The notes: generated by a model from the letters alone, not told the origin. DNA of 64,000 nt from Helicobacter cinaedi CCUG 18818 = ATCC BAA-847 (GCF_000155475.1 NZ_DS990392.1:551053-615052), one strand, 5' to 3'; counted from the first letter of the stretch, positions 54,370-64,000 are shown. Made by a program: numbers and translations.

Positions 54370-56151
54370 TTAAGTCTCTGGCGTCTCTTGTGGAGATTCA
54401 ATGGGCTTAAGATAGCCATTTTCAAGCAAAAGCTCCACGATATGCTTAAAGATTGGAGCGGCTGTTTTACCGCCATAATAATCATCTTTTATATCAGATT
54501 CAAATGCCACAACGCCGATTGTGTAAGAGTTTGTCTCATCTTGAGCAAATCCAAAAAACGAGCCATTATATTTTGTATCATACTTGCCACCACTTGCAAT
54601 TCTTGCCGTGCCTGTTTTACCCCCGGTAATCACCCCATCAACTCGGGCTACTTTAATCACCTTTTGCACAACGCGGATAAGCGTATCATACACTTGCTGC
54701 ACAACATCTGGCGATAAAATCGCTATTGGCTCAAGCTGCTTTGGAATATATTTTTCCCCGCTTGGAGAGGTTACATACTCACTCACTCTAGGCGTTACAA
54801 GGTAGCCTCCATTGTTAAAAATCGCATAAGAACGCAAAAGCTGCATAAAAGTCGCTCTCATACCATAGCCATAGCTCACACTCGCACGATACACTTCATT
54901 ATTAAAAGTCCTTGGGCTTGGCACTAAGCCTGTTTTTTCATAGGGCAAATCAATGCCGCTTAGCTCACCAAAACCAAAGGCGTGCAGGGCAGTGTGGTAT
55001 TCCTTTGGATTGAGATTTTGAGAAATTTTCACCATTCCTATATTGCTTGAACGCACGATAATATCTTCCACACTTGCACTCTTTAGCGGGTGTGTATCGC
55101 GGATAGTGTAGCTTTTAAGCTTATAGTAACCATCATTAAGATCAATGACATCACTTGGCTTTACCATACCCTTTTGCAACAAAATCGCATAGATAATTGG
55201 CTTAATCGTGCTGCCGGGCTCATAGGAATACTCAATAGCATTGAGATTCAAATTTGGATAGTCTTTTTGCTGAATGCTTTTGGGATCAAAGCGATTAGAA
55301 GTCGCAAGGGCTAGAATCTTACCCGTTTTAGAATCCATAACTCCAGCGATAATCTCACGCACTTTATAACGCTTTTTTGCCTCATCAAGTGTCAGCTCAA
55401 TCTTTCTTTGCAAACTTAAGGGTATGCTTAGTGTAATATCAAAACCATCTTGACGACTTTGGATACTCGCTCCCTTGTTGGCAATAACATTAAAGCCCAC
55501 ATCTCGTTTGCCTATAATCCTGCCATCTTGCTTAGCGGAGAGAATATCATTATAATATTTCTCCACTCCCTTCACGCCATCAACACGCGTGATATTTTGA
55601 CTTTCAACCTTGCGTGTATAGCCAATAAGTGGCTCTAAGATATTTTTATAAGTGTAGATTCTATTATTACCACTCACTTCAATGCTTAAGCCCATTTTTT
55701 GAATCACTCTGCCCTTTTTGTCTTCATACTCTCTAAACACATCGTAGCGGATAAGAATGAGATTAAGATTCTTAAGGTGAGTAGCGATTGTGGAATTAAG
55801 CGTATAGGATAAAACCACATAGCCTTTTTGATTTATCTTTTTGGCTACTTCATCTTTTGGAATCCCGCTATATATGGAAAAAAGCGTAATAAAAAACTCT
55901 TTTTTATCCGGATCAATACTTTGGGTATTCACACTTGCTTTGTAGAGCTTATCGCTATATGCGATTTCAAATCCATCGCTTGTATAGAGACTGCCACGGA
56001 CTGAAGTATCACTCTTTGTAGCACTAAGATTTGGAAGTTTTCTAGGGGTTACTATCTTAACATACGCAATGCTTAAAAACACAACGATGCACAAGATGAG
56101 TAAGAAAAAAACAGATATAACAACACCTGTTTTTTTGGGATAATACGCCAC
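54370..56151 (-). CDS. ftsI: Penicillin-binding protein, FtsI/PBP2-3 type transpeptidase
   Basis: 593 aa: a short cytoplasmic N-terminus, one membrane anchor (about residues 9-32), the pedestal domain beginning VRGSLYTSDG, and a transpeptidase domain with SxxK (EPGSTIKPIIY), SxN (VRSSNIGMVKI) and KTG (ITGGKTGTARI). It cross-links septal or lateral peptidoglycan. H. pylori has the same neighbours (ftsI next to fliE-flgC-flgB). The stop is near the window of convergent sequence after the Dsb gene start; fliE lies nine bases upstream on the same strand. Confidence 0.92.
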   Translation of the reverse strand: MAYYPKKTGVVISVFFLLILCIVVFLSIAYVKIVTPRKLPNLSATKSDTSVRGSLYTSDGFEIAYSDKLYKASVNTQSIDPDKKEFFITLFSIYSGIPKDEVAKKINQKGYVVLSYTLNSTIATHLKNLNLILIRYDVFREYEDKKGRVIQKMGLSIEVSGNNRIYTYKNILEPLIGYTRKVESQNITRVDGVKGVEKYYNDILSAKQDGRIIGKRDVGFNVIANKGASIQSRQDGFDITLSIPLSLQRKIELTLDEAKKRYKVREIIAGVMDSKTGKILALATSNRFDPKSIQQKDYPNLNLNAIEYSYEPGSTIKPIIYAILLQKGMVKPSDVIDLNDGYYKLKSYTIRDTHPLKSASVEDIIVRSSNIGMVKISQNLNPKEYHTALHAFGFGELSGIDLPYEKTGLVPSPRTFNNEVYRASVSYGYGMRATFMQLLRSYAIFNNGGYLVTPRVSEYVTSPSGEKYIPKQLEPIAILSPDVVQQVYDTLIRVVQKVIKVARVDGVITGGKTGTARIASGGKYDTKYNGSFFGFAQDETNSYTIGVVAFESDIKDDYYGGKTAAPIFKHIVELLLENGYLKPIESPQETPET

Positions 56152-56159
56152 AAATGCCC

Positions 56160-56465
56160 TTAGATTTGAGTTCTTAGGATTTCTTTATAGGCATTAATGG
56201 CTTTGTTTCTCACTTCAAGCATTACTTTCATACTATTTTCCGCACGATTAATCGCAATAGCCGCCTGATGCAAGTCTTTTACCTGCCCACTTGCCATATC
56301 TGCTAACGCCTTTTCTGAAATTTGTTGCTCAGTATTCACCTCTTGGATAGAGCTTTTAAGCGTATTAATAAAATCAAGCCCATCTTGCCTATTTTGTGTG
56401 TTTTCTACTTTTTGATTACCAATAGGCTGAATGTTGTTTGTAATCACACCAAATTGATTAGCCAT
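56160..56465 (-). CDS. fliE: Flagellar hook-basal body protein FliE
   Basis: 101 aa; FliE links the MS ring to the proximal rod. Recognised from DFINTLKSSIQEVNTEQQISEKALADMASGQV and the C-terminal AINRAENSMKVMLEVRNKAINAYKEILRTQI helix. Size is typical. It sits nine bases after flgC and nine bases before ftsI on the same strand, the order also seen in H. pylori. Confidence 0.94.
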   Translation of the reverse strand: MANQFGVITNNIQPIGNQKVENTQNRQDGLDFINTLKSSIQEVNTEQQISEKALADMASGQVKDLHQAAIAINRAENSMKVMLEVRNKAINAYKEILRTQI

Positions 56466-56474
56466 TTACTTCTC

Positions 56475-56972
56475 CTATGCTTGAAACATCGTAATGGCAT
56501 TGCTTGCCATATTTTTCGCACTTTGAAATGCTGCGACATTCGCTTGATACGCACGAGTTGCCTCTATTAAATCGGCCATTTCCACAACAGGATTAACATT
56601 AGGATACGCAACATAACCTTCAGAGTTCGCATCTGGGTGGCTTGGATCGTATTTCATAAGTGGCTCCCTATCATCACGCACAATCTTTTGAATATAGACG
56701 CTCATTATAGCAGGTTTTGGCTCTTTTCCCAAATCGCCCTCATTTAATGGATCTTCATATTTAAGTTGTTGATTATTTTTTCCCAATTTTTCATTTAAGA
56801 TTTTATTAAAATCAAACGCACGAAACACCACTTCTCTCCTACGATAAGGTCCGCCCTCATCAGTGCGTGTAGTGTTAGCATTTGCAATATTTGATGAGAT
56901 TGTATTGACACGCACCCTTTGAGCTGAAAGCCCATATCCGCTTATATCAAAACTTGATAAAAACATCTTCAC
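56475..56972 (-). CDS. flgC: Flagellar basal-body rod protein FlgC
   Basis: 165 aa. N-terminal rod signature SFDISGYGLSAQRVRVNTISSNIANANTTRTDEGGPYRRREVVF and the C-terminal VNPVVEMADLIEATRAYQANVAAFQSAKNMASNAITMFQA. Part of the proximal rod with FlgB and FlgF. Located between flgB and fliE with gaps of 12 and 9 bases. Confidence 0.96.
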   Translation of the reverse strand: MKMFLSSFDISGYGLSAQRVRVNTISSNIANANTTRTDEGGPYRRREVVFRAFDFNKILNEKLGKNNQQLKYEDPLNEGDLGKEPKPAIMSVYIQKIVRDDREPLMKYDPSHPDANSEGYVAYPNVNPVVEMADLIEATRAYQANVAAFQSAKNMASNAITMFQA

Positions 56973-56984
56973 TCCTTAGCTTCA

Positions 56985-57419
56985 TTAAATATTTCTTCCA
57001 GAATCCATAGCATAGGAAAAAATCCCCTTATGCCGTCGCAACGCACTTGTAAGTGCTTGATACATTGTGCTATTTTTACCCATTTCACTTGTTTCTACAT
57101 CTAAATCCACGCTATTGCCATCATTTTTTGCCAAATGTCCATCACGCCAAAACATAGTCGCACTATCTTTCACATTGCGTCTGCTATCAAGATGTCCTTT
57201 GGCAGTTTTAGCAATATCAAGCTTGTAGCTTCGCTCCCCCGTGCCAAAAATCCGCTTATTTTCACGCGCTAAATACTGCTCAAAATTCACATCTTTTGGA
57301 CGATAGAAAGGCGTATCCACATTAGCAATATTTGAAGCAATCATATCTTGCCTGATTGAGCGGTAATCAAGTGCCTTATACACGACAGAATAAGCTTTAG
57401 AAATATCTGCAATAGCCAT
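56985..57419 (-). CDS. flgB: Flagellar basal-body rod protein FlgB
   Basis: 144 aa. ALDYRSIRQDMIASNIANVDTPFYRPKDVNFEQYL is the FlgB N-terminal rod signature; the C-terminus (TSEMGKNSTMYQALTSALRRHKGIF) pairs with it in the assembled rod. First gene of flgB-flgC-fliE(-ftsI). A sigma-54 promoter with perfect spacing lies about 50-65 bases upstream, in line with RpoN control of flgBC in H. pylori. Confidence 0.96.
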   Translation of the reverse strand: MAIADISKAYSVVYKALDYRSIRQDMIASNIANVDTPFYRPKDVNFEQYLARENKRIFGTGERSYKLDIAKTAKGHLDSRRNVKDSATMFWRDGHLAKNDGNSVDLDVETSEMGKNSTMYQALTSALRRHKGIFSYAMDSGRNI

Positions 57420-57467
57420 TTTAGCCCCTTTTCATCTAGATTCTAGCTTTATAACTCCAAGAAACAA

Positions 57468-57483
57468 AGCAAAATATATTCCA
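57468..57483 (-). promoter_or_regulatory. Sigma-54 (RpoN) promoter for flgB-flgC-fliE
   Basis: On the minus strand TGG-AATATATTTT-GCT: GG (57481-57482) and GC (57469-57470) separated by exactly 10 bases, with flanking T and TT as in the -24/-12 consensus. Predicted start near 57457, leaving a leader of about 35 bases. RpoN control of middle flagellar genes is established in Helicobacter. Confidence 0.75.
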
Positions 57484-57618
57484 TTTTTACCTTATTTTGA
57501 ATAACTTAACAAATCTAAGATGAAAGAATTTAACTAAAAAATCAAAATTACAATATGTAGTTTAACTTTTTGTGTTAGCATTCTGCTTTACAAAAATTTC
57601 AAATTACAAGGTGAGTTT

Positions 57619-58779
57619 ATGAAAAAATCATTTCTTTTCACTTCAGAATCTGTAACCGAAGGACATCCAGACAAAATGGCAGACCAAATCAGTGATGCGG
57701 TGCTTGACTACATCATTGAGCGGGATAAAAATGCGCGTGTAGCGTGTGAGACGCTTGTAAGCAATGGCTTTTGTGTCATCGCAGGTGAGCTAAAGACAAG
57801 CGTATATGCCCCTATGCAAGAAATCGCTAGAAAAGTCGTGAAAGAAATCGGTTACACAGACGCACTCTATGGCTTTGACTATCGCAGCGCAGCGGTGCTA
57901 AATGGTATCGGTGAGCAAAGCCCAGATATTAATCAAGGTGTAGATAGAGCCGATGGCGAGATAGGTGCAGGCGATCAAGGGCTTATGTTTGGCTATGCTT
58001 GTCGTGAGACGCCCTCTCTTATGCCACTACCTATTTGGCTCTCTCACCGTATTACAGAGGGCTTAGCAGCAAAACGCAAAGATGGCACACTGCCCTTTTT
58101 ACGCCCAGATGGCAAGTCCCAAGTTACCGTGCGTTATGAAGATGGCAAACCTGTAAGCATTGATACAATCGTTATCTCAACGCAGCACAGCCCAGAAACA
58201 CAGCAAAGCCATTTGAAAGATTCAGTTATTGAAGAAATCGTGCAAAAGGTAATCCCGCGAGAATATCTCAACGATAATATCCGCTATTTTGTCAATCCTA
58301 CGGGCAATTTTGTCATTGGCGGACCACAAGGCGATGCTGGGCTAACTGGGCGTAAAATCATCGTGGATACTTATGGTGGGAGCTGTCCGCACGGAGGCGG
58401 GGCATTTAGCGGGAAAGACCCTAGCAAAGTGGATAGAAGTGCGGCGTATGCGGCACGATATGTTGCTAAAAATCTTGTAGCAAGTGGTGTGTGTGATAAA
58501 GCGGTGGTGCAGGTAGCCTATGCGATTGGCGTGGTAGAGCCTGTGTCAATCCTTGTAGATGCGCAAGGCACGGGCAAGGTGGAAGATTCTGTGCTGACAG
58601 AATGCGTGAAAAAAGTCTTTAGACTAACCCCAAAGGGCATTATAGAATCACTTGATTTGCTTCGTCCCATTTATCGCAAAACGGCAGTGTATGGACACTT
58701 TGGACGAGAATTGCCGGAATTTTCTTGGGAGAAAACAGATAAGGTTGAGGCGATTAGAGATTTTTGCGGAGTGAAGTAG
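57619..58779 (+). CDS. metK: S-adenosylmethionine synthetase
   Basis: 386 aa; makes SAM from methionine and ATP. Highly conserved: [100 protein letters not shown] and the GHFGRE C-terminal motif. The start has AAGGTGA upstream. It is divergent from the flagellar operon and followed by a G-tract gene remnant. Confidence 0.97.
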   Translation: MKKSFLFTSESVTEGHPDKMADQISDAVLDYIIERDKNARVACETLVSNGFCVIAGELKTSVYAPMQEIARKVVKEIGYTDALYGFDYRSAAVLNGIGEQSPDINQGVDRADGEIGAGDQGLMFGYACRETPSLMPLPIWLSHRITEGLAAKRKDGTLPFLRPDGKSQVTVRYEDGKPVSIDTIVISTQHSPETQQSHLKDSVIEEIVQKVIPREYLNDNIRYFVNPTGNFVIGGPQGDAGLTGRKIIVDTYGGSCPHGGGAFSGKDPSKVDRSAAYAARYVAKNLVASGVCDKAVVQVAYAIGVVEPVSILVDAQGTGKVEDSVLTECVKKVFRLTPKGIIESLDLLRPIYRKTAVYGHFGRELPEFSWEKTDKVEAIRDFCGVK

Positions 58780-58786
58780 TATGTAG

Positions 58787-59185
58787 GGTGCTAAGCCTTA
58801 CTCTACCTTACAACAAGACATTAAAAAGGATTTAATAAAAATAAATTTCAAATCTATTGAGCATAAATTCAAAGCAATCATTTGCGATGTTAAGCATTTA
58901 TACAAATACAATACGCCTAATCATAAGCTAAAAGATATATTTATTTGTCAAGAGCATGAAGATATAGCTGATATGGTATTGCAAGCAGAAAAAGATATTA
59001 TCCTTACTTCTCGACAAAGTCATTTTAAAAATATGAGTAAATATCTCAAACTTTTGCAACCAGCAATACTTGATAATCTTACAAGAATGAGGGGGGGGGG
59101 TTGTGAAAAAGATTTTAAATTCTATGGCGGGGTTTATAGCGTTGCTCTTGTGAAATATCCCCTAGCAATCCGCCAGAGTGGATAA
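58787..59185 (+). pseudogene. 5'-truncated remnant with a G10 tract, unidentified
   Basis: An open frame runs from just after a TAG at 58784-58786 to 59185 with no start codon until ATG 58973 (no ribosome site). Up to the tract it reads as a believable soluble protein: KSIEHKFKAIICDVKHLYKY, DIFICQEHEDIADMVLQAEKDIILTSRQSHFKNMSKYLKLLQPAILDNLTRM, then RGGGCEKDF. I do not recognise the family. After the tract it overlaps the end of the PLP-enzyme gene on the other strand, which is probably not coding. The best reading is the relic of a phase-variable gene whose 5' part was lost at the metK boundary. Confidence 0.5.
59091..59100 (+). repeat. G10 tract in the remnant after metK
   Basis: Ten G following ACAAGAATGA. 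G9 and G11 phases end within about 20 and 2 codons after the tract, respectively. Confidence 0.85.
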
Positions 59186-60005
59186 ATACAAGCTCCCGCC
59201 CCTGAAACCTCTCCAAATGCTTCTCTATCACGCAAAAGCCCACGCTATCATAGATTAAATCGCACACTAGCCCCCTGCTTTTAAGGTATTCCCTCATCTG
59301 CCAAATCTCTTTTTTTGGCTTGGCAAAGGCAAATGGGGCTTGTAAAATAAGCGGGGGCGTAAGACTATGAGCTAAAAATTTTTGCTCCAAATCCCCCTTA
59401 GCACAAGCTAATACCACCAAAGACGCATTAGGAAAATAAGAATCTAATGCCTTTTTTAACGCCACTACGCCAACACCACTCCCGCTTGTATAAAAAATAA
59501 TAGGGCTACCATTAATATTTTCAATATTTTTAATGCTTGTAATACTATGAGATAGCTCTTTAGCTAAGGCATTCATACCTTTTTGTGCCAGATTCACACT
59601 TCCACCTTGTGAAATAAAAAGGGCATTGTCGTAGCTTAGAGTTTTAGCATAAGATTCTAGCTTAGCCACACTTGAGCCAAAAGGCAGTGTATGAGGCGTC
59701 ATACCAAAGCTTAAAGCCATTTGAAGATTCCCGATAGGCTCACCATAAAAAGAGGGCATCACATAGTGAAATGCCACACCCTTGATTGAAGCAAGGTAGG
59801 CAAGAGCAAACATCGCATTAGACTGATTGCCCCCATAGCTTATCCAAACCTTATGTGTAGAATCTAGCAGTGAAAAGAATTTCCGTGCCTTGTTGCCATT
59901 GCAATATGTGTGGATACAATCATCGCGTTTAATCCAAAATCTACGATTAAAAATCTCTCTTTGCTCCACAAAAGAGCGTGAAAAATCAAGATTCACTTTT
60001 TTCAT
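59115..60005 (-). CDS. PLP-dependent ACC deaminase / D-cysteine desulfhydrase-family protein
   Basis: 296 aa of the Trp-synthase-beta fold type. IKRDDCIHTYCNGNKARKF contains the PLP Lys in NKARK; WISYGGNQSNAMFALAYLA, FISQGGSVNLAQKGMNAL and IIFYTSGSGVGVVALKK (phosphate-binding Gly/Ser loop) follow the ACC deaminase/D-cysteine desulfhydrase pattern. Members deaminate ACC or break down D-cysteine to pyruvate, H2S and ammonia; which applies here cannot be told. 296 aa is a little short. It is 9 bases after mnmE on the same strand. Confidence 0.82.
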   Translation of the reverse strand: MKKVNLDFSRSFVEQREIFNRRFWIKRDDCIHTYCNGNKARKFFSLLDSTHKVWISYGGNQSNAMFALAYLASIKGVAFHYVMPSFYGEPIGNLQMALSFGMTPHTLPFGSSVAKLESYAKTLSYDNALFISQGGSVNLAQKGMNALAKELSHSITSIKNIENINGSPIIFYTSGSGVGVVALKKALDSYFPNASLVVLACAKGDLEQKFLAHSLTPPLILQAPFAFAKPKKEIWQMREYLKSRGLVCDLIYDSVGFCVIEKHLERFQGRELVFIHSGGLLGDISQEQRYKPRHRI

Positions 60006-60014
60006 TCTTTAAGC

Positions 60015-61412
60015 TTATTTGCCTAGGCAGAATGTCCCAAAAAGCTTATCAAGGAGTTGCGAATCTTCATAGGGGTGAGTGATATTTGAAAGGGCGGTAA
60101 TGCAGTCGCGTATATGATATGAGAAGAGCTCTAGCTCACCAAGATTTAGCACATCATAAGCTTTAGTGATAGAATCTAGCACATCTTTCAAGCTTTTCAG
60201 CTGATAATGTGAAGTGAGGATAAGGCCATCACCCCCACTATGCGTGTTTATGACACTTTTTAACGCTTCTATGACTGCCTTTGCCCCGCCAGATTCTATA
60301 CTGATATATAAAGGGCTTTCCTGCAAAACATTAGGATTTTGTGCCACAAACTCGCTTAAATACTTGGTATCAAAGGCTAAGGGCAAATCGCTCTTTGTCA
60401 AAACAAGCAAAATATGCTTATCTGTATGTGTGGCAAGTAAATCTAAAATCTCTCTATCCTTTTCATCAAACGCCCTTGAGCTATCAAAAAGTGCGATAAT
60501 CACATCGCTTCTATCTAAAGCCTCTTTTGTTTTGGCAATACCGATTTGTTCTATTGCATCAGGGCTTTGGCGTATCCCAGCGGTATCCACAATTCGCACG
60601 ATTACACCTTCTATCTGCAAACTCTCTTCAATCGTATCACGCGTAGTCCCCTCCACATCACTCACAATGGCTCGTTCATACATAAGCAGGGCATTAAGCA
60701 ATGAGCTTTTACCGACATTTGGTTTGCCTACAATGCTAAGCGTATAGCCTTCAATCACACCAAGTCGCATAATGGAGGCTTCATATATGTGCTTAAAGCA
60801 AGATTCTAGCTCCTGCAAAGAATCTTGCATTTGTGTAATATAATCCTGCTCCACTTCCTCGCTATAATCAATATTCACTTCACTAAAGGCTAGAAGGGTT
60901 AAGAGCTTTTCGCGATTTGTCTTCACAAATCCACTTAGCTCCCCCTTAAGCTGTCGCATTAGAATCTTGTTTGCTTCAAGGCTTTGGGATTGTATGATTC
61001 CAGCAATGGCGTGAGTTTGAGCTAAATCTAGGCGTCCGCCCAAAAAGGCGCGTTTGGTAAATTCACCCGCATTTGCAAGTCTCGCTCCAAGCCTTAAGCA
61101 AAGCTCTACTATACCTTTGGCACTGCTTATTCCGCCGTGGCACTGCACCTCGCAAACATCTTGTGTCGTGTAGCTATGTGGCTTTGGGAAAAATAGCACA
61201 ATGGCTTCATCAATAGCAGTATTTTCATCATAGATTTGGCATAAATGGGCATAGCGTGGCTTAAGGGAATCTCTATGTGTGAGTTTTAAGGCGATATTAT
61301 AGGCAAACTCCCCACTTAATCGCACAATGCTAATCGCCCCAACCCCTACAGGTGTGGCAATAGCAACAATGGTGCTATCGTCTAAAATCGTTGATGATGA
61401 TGTATTTTTCAT
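60015..61412 (-). CDS. mnmE: tRNA-modifying GTPase MnmE
   Basis: With MnmG it installs the 5-carboxymethylaminomethyl group on wobble U34. N-terminal tetrahydrofolate-binding domain ([21 protein letters not shown]), helical domain, inserted G domain with [15 protein letters not shown], the T-rich K loop [20 protein letters not shown] and LTKSDL, and the catalytic Cys at the C-terminus (FGTFCLGK). I start at the ATG at 61412 (MKNTSSST...), the same beginning as the H. pylori protein; the frame also opens at 61439. It overlaps the jag 3' end. Confidence 0.95.
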   Translation of the reverse strand: MKNTSSSTILDDSTIVAIATPVGVGAISIVRLSGEFAYNIALKLTHRDSLKPRYAHLCQIYDENTAIDEAIVLFFPKPHSYTTQDVCEVQCHGGISSAKGIVELCLRLGARLANAGEFTKRAFLGGRLDLAQTHAIAGIIQSQSLEANKILMRQLKGELSGFVKTNREKLLTLLAFSEVNIDYSEEVEQDYITQMQDSLQELESCFKHIYEASIMRLGVIEGYTLSIVGKPNVGKSSLLNALLMYERAIVSDVEGTTRDTIEESLQIEGVIVRIVDTAGIRQSPDAIEQIGIAKTKEALDRSDVIIALFDSSRAFDEKDREILDLLATHTDKHILLVLTKSDLPLAFDTKYLSEFVAQNPNVLQESPLYISIESGGAKAVIEALKSVINTHSGGDGLILTSHYQLKSLKDVLDSITKAYDVLNLGELELFSYHIRDCITALSNITHPYEDSQLLDKLFGTFCLGK

Positions 61413-62289
61413 CTGCCTCATTTTGTCGCACAGAGACATACTTATCGGGGAATAAATCCCGCAATTTACTTAAAGCAATATACACCAAGATTCCATCAAG
61501 TGTTTTTGTTTGTGCCCTACCATTAAGCTCTACAAGTCGCACAATATCTTTGAGATACACATCAATCATCTCTTCTTGATTTTTCAAAAACTCCGCAATT
61601 TCAAGGCGAAGTGCGTAGCCATACTTTGGGTTAATCCAATTAAAAAGCAAGTATGAAAGGGCTTTGTAGCGATAACCTCTCTCCCCTATCAGCAAGGCAC
61701 AATCACGCCCATCAATGTAGATATAAAGTGTGTTGTCATCATACATTTTCACTTCAAACTGATGAATCTCAAAGGGCAGGAACGCAAATAACGCTTCAAG
61801 CTCCTTGCGGATTTCAGCTATATTTGCTGCATTATCCTGCTTAGAATACATAGGCTTTGGTGCTTCGTAGAACTTTTGCGTTTCATACTCTCTTGATATT
61901 TCATAGCTTTGTGTACCCCAAACTGATTGTGAATCTAAGCTATAATCATCTCCACGAGATTGAGATTTTTCCTTTGGAGCAGTATTTTCATCTAAATCAC
62001 TTGCAGATTCTATAAAACTATCTTGTGGGTATGAATTTTTATTTGACTGCTTTGTAGCTCTAGGATTATCTGTATTGCTTGTTTGAGCAAAATGTGTTTG
62101 TGCTGATTTAGAATGAGAGTTGTTACCCTTTGTCTCAACAACAATAATAGCTTCCTTTTTGCCTAAGCCCAAAAAACCACTGCTTGGATTTTGGATAATC
62201 TCATATTCTAAATCTGCCACAGAGCAATTTAACTCCGTTGATGCTTTGATAAGGGCAGCTTCTAATGTTTTTTCTACAATCTTTTTCAT
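61375..62289 (-). CDS. jag: Jag/KhpB-like RNA-binding protein (Jag-N, KH, R3H)
   Basis: 304 aa. Residues 1-52 are a Jag-N domain ([45 protein letters not shown]); a Ser/Asn/Gln-rich linker follows to about residue 160; then a KH-like domain with [24 protein letters not shown] and an R3H-like end ([20 protein letters not shown]). It lies directly after yidC with an ATGA overlap, the standard yidC-jag-mnmE order. Probably a regulator acting on RNA; role in Helicobacter is not settled. Confidence 0.92.
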   Translation of the reverse strand: MKKIVEKTLEAALIKASTELNCSVADLEYEIIQNPSSGFLGLGKKEAIIVVETKGNNSHSKSAQTHFAQTSNTDNPRATKQSNKNSYPQDSFIESASDLDENTAPKEKSQSRGDDYSLDSQSVWGTQSYEISREYETQKFYEAPKPMYSKQDNAANIAEIRKELEALFAFLPFEIHQFEVKMYDDNTLYIYIDGRDCALLIGERGYRYKALSYLLFNWINPKYGYALRLEIAEFLKNQEEMIDVYLKDIVRLVELNGRAQTKTLDGILVYIALSKLRDLFPDKYVSVRQNEADEKYIIINDFRR

Positions 62290-64000
62290 TTTCTCCCCTT
62301 TTGTTTTTTGTGTGTCTCTTTATGAGATTCTTTGTTATGCTCGTGTTTCTCGTGGTGCAGGGCGATCTCTTTAGCCTTTTTAGATTCCATAACCTTATTA
62401 ATCAACATTTGTTGAATGATTGAGAATATATTATTCACCGTCCAATACAGCACAAGCCCCGCAGGGAATGGGAATATAATAAAGAAAATCGTAAAAACCC
62501 ACGGCAACATCTTAAAGATTTTCTCTTGCATTGGATCCGTGAAGTTTGATGGAGTAAGTCTTTGAGAGACATACATACTTAGCCCCATAAGCACAGGTAG
62601 CACAAAATATGGATCAATAGCCGATAAATCATCAATCCACAAAATCCAAGCCGAGCTTTTCAGCTCCACAGCATTATGCAACACCCGATAAATAGCAAAA
62701 AATACAGGAATCTGCAATATAAGCGGCAGACAGCCACCTATGGGATTTGCCCCGTGTTTTTTATATAAATCCATCATATGTATTTGTAGTTTTTGTGGAT
62801 CATCTTTGTAACGCGCTTGCAACTCTTTCATCTTTGGGGCTAAATCTTTAAGCTTTTGCATAGACACCATACCACGATATGTCAAAGGATACAGCACCAC
62901 ACGCACAATCAGTGTCAAAAGCACAATCGCCCAGCCCCAATTTCCGCATAAATCATACAAATACTCTAAAAGCAAGAAAAGCGGTTTAGCAAAGAATGTA
63001 ATACGCCCATACTCCACCACACCAGTGAGATTTTCATCAATACCCTGCAAAACTTTATAGAATTTCGCCCCTATGTAGCCGGAAAACTCCGCATTCCCCA
63101 CAAATCGCACATAGGGCATAGGATTATGTGCATTATCACCACTCACTACGACATACAAGCCTTTTTGTGCTTGTGTGAAAAATAAGCTTGTATAATACCT
63201 ATCCACACTCGCTACAAAGCTAGATTCTCGCATATCCATAGCTTGTTTTGCCAAGTAGTCAGCTGTAGCATCACTATCTTCTATCTTTGTTAAAACGCCA
63301 TCATTGACATTGCGTGTAACCACACCCCTAAACGCATAAGTATCAGGATCGGCCGTGGGACGCATACCATTGCTTACAAAATATTCTATATCCGGTTTAT
63401 TGAGTTCTACTCGCACATCATAACGCAAATTTGGGTGAATGGTGAGAATCTTTTTTAGCACCACATCGCCGAGATTCTGCGTTAAAGTCAGCTCATAAGG
63501 AGTATTGCCTAGCTTAAAGTGTGAAACACTCGCTACATAAGGCGTTTCAAATGCCTTTTTATTAAGCTCTGTATCGGTAAAACGCACCTCCATTGTATGA
63601 AGCTGTGAATCCCCAAAAAGTGAGAGCTTATCTCGCTCTGCTTTAGCTTGAGACTTAAAGCCTAAAACCTCGCCTATCATACCAAAAAGGCTTTGCTGCT
63701 CGTGGCGTGTGAATTTCTCATCTTTAAGATACACTTGCTTAATCCGCCCTAATGCGTCAATCTCAATCTCAAATTCATCAGATTCTATATGGGCAATAAT
63801 GCGTTGTTTAAGGGATTGTGGTGTAGTAGTAGGAGAGATAGAATCTGCAGATTCTATTGCGGGGCTAGAATCTTGTAAATTTTCTAGTGTGGGTTGGGAG
63901 GTTTGCGGAGCGGTTTGTGCTTGAGATTCTGTTGTCTTTTGTGTATTTTGGGCTTGTGAAGTGTGTGTCTTTGGCTTTTGCGGGACAAAATACGCATACA
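62286..64000 (-). CDS. yidC: Membrane protein insertase YidC, 5' end cut by window edge
   Basis: Open from the stop at 62286 to the right edge (571 complete codons). The first visible residues ([10 protein letters not shown]) follow the missing N-terminal membrane anchor; then a Gln/Thr/Ser-rich linker, the large periplasmic P1 domain ([22 protein letters not shown] onward), and the conserved insertase core with five helices: [30 protein letters not shown] (including the groove Arg), [29 protein letters not shown] and [21 protein letters not shown]. The C-terminus is basic ([11 protein letters not shown]) for ribosome contact. An internal GTG at 63734 is not the start. Confidence 0.95.
   Translation of the reverse strand, partial: YAYFVPQKPKTHTSQAQNTQKTTESQAQTAPQTSQPTLENLQDSSPAIESADSISPTTTPQSLKQRIIAHIESDEFEIEIDALGRIKQVYLKDEKFTRHEQQSLFGMIGEVLGFKSQAKAERDKLSLFGDSQLHTMEVRFTDTELNKKAFETPYVASVSHFKLGNTPYELTLTQNLGDVVLKKILTIHPNLRYDVRVELNKPDIEYFVSNGMRPTADPDTYAFRGVVTRNVNDGVLTKIEDSDATADYLAKQAMDMRESSFVASVDRYYTSLFFTQAQKGLYVVVSGDNAHNPMPYVRFVGNAEFSGYIGAKFYKVLQGIDENLTGVVEYGRITFFAKPLFLLLEYLYDLCGNWGWAIVLLTLIVRVVLYPLTYRGMVSMQKLKDLAPKMKELQARYKDDPQKLQIHMMDLYKKHGANPIGGCLPLILQIPVFFAIYRVLHNAVELKSSAWILWIDDLSAIDPYFVLPVLMGLSMYVSQRLTPSNFTDPMQEKIFKMLPWVFTIFFIIFPFPAGLVLYWTVNNIFSIIQQMLINKVMESKKAKEIALHHEKHEHNKESHKETHKKQKGRK

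Noticed and set aside
60214-60747. 177-codon plus-strand frame
   Set aside because: Lies wholly antisense within mnmE, whose G-domain motifs are certain; no independent support.
1-64000. CRISPR arrays, insertion sequences, prophage or rRNA genes
   Set aside because: No regularly spaced repeats, transposase or integrase motifs, phage genes or rRNA-like sequence were seen.

Overview
The window looks like a chromosome segment of an enterohepatic-type Helicobacter (Campylobacterota). Most genes have close Helicobacter/Campylobacter relatives: a CiaB-family protein, a panC-pyrF-nusB-ribH-kdsA-carbonic anhydrase block with the same gene content as the start of the H. pylori chromosome, ftsI-fliE-flgC-flgB, addB, and a Campylobacterales-type porin. 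The DNA is AT-rich, and G/C homopolymers of 10-12 bases recur inside or next to surface-related genes, as in phase-variable species of this group. No species is claimed.

Layout. 1-9.1 kb: 5'-complete but edge-truncated porin, folE, a 570-base gap with two large inverted repeats, htpX, ciaB, a trpB remnant, a membrane sulfatase/phosphoethanolamine-transferase-like gene put out of frame by a G12 tract, and an outer-membrane protein. 9.1-13.1 kb: minus-strand housekeeping operon (carbonic anhydrase, kdsA, ribH, nusB, pyrF, panC). 13.2-19.6 kb: plus-strand dedA, ribA and a molybdenum-cofactor cluster (moeA, moaD, moaE, mobB, mog, moaC), then rmuC. 19.6-29.5 kb: nadB and a small lipoprotein (minus); a DUF721-like gene, uvrC, an unknown coiled-coil protein, a two-component pair, rho and murI (plus). 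29.5-31.2 kb: a coupled radical SAM/SPASM - SGNH-hydrolase pair, each gene with its own G tract. 31.2-39 kb: minus-strand pheS, pheT, tkt, addB. 39-41.5 kb: HIT protein, methyltransferase, MATE transporter. 41.6-50.5 kb: a tightly packed nine-gene glycan locus (PtmA-like SDR, two related GNGPSLK proteins, FkbM methyltransferase, capsule-type transferase, RfbF-like CTP:sugar nucleotidyltransferase, radical SAM/SPASM, two glycosyltransferases) with four G tracts. 50.5-64 kb: three tRNAs (Pro, His, Arg), feoB, a truncated yraN beside a possibly shortened Dsb-type gene, ftsI-fliE-flgC-flgB, metK, another G-tract gene remnant, a PLP enzyme, mnmE, jag and edge-truncated yidC.

How it works together. 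The most interesting content is the set of G-tract genes. As read here, three encode full-length products (SGNH hydrolase, FkbM, GT61-like), two are out of frame by one base (radical SAM/SPASM at 29.5 kb; sulfatase-like at 5.9-7.8 kb), and two GNGPSLK proteins carry the tract at their last codons, so slippage changes only the C-terminal tail. One tract lies in a 5'-truncated remnant and one in a non-coding hairpin. Together they could give combinatorial variation of a surface glycan. Homopolymer lengths are error-prone in assemblies, so every ON/OFF statement depends on the tract lengths as given. All assignments are from reading the sequence; no database search was run.
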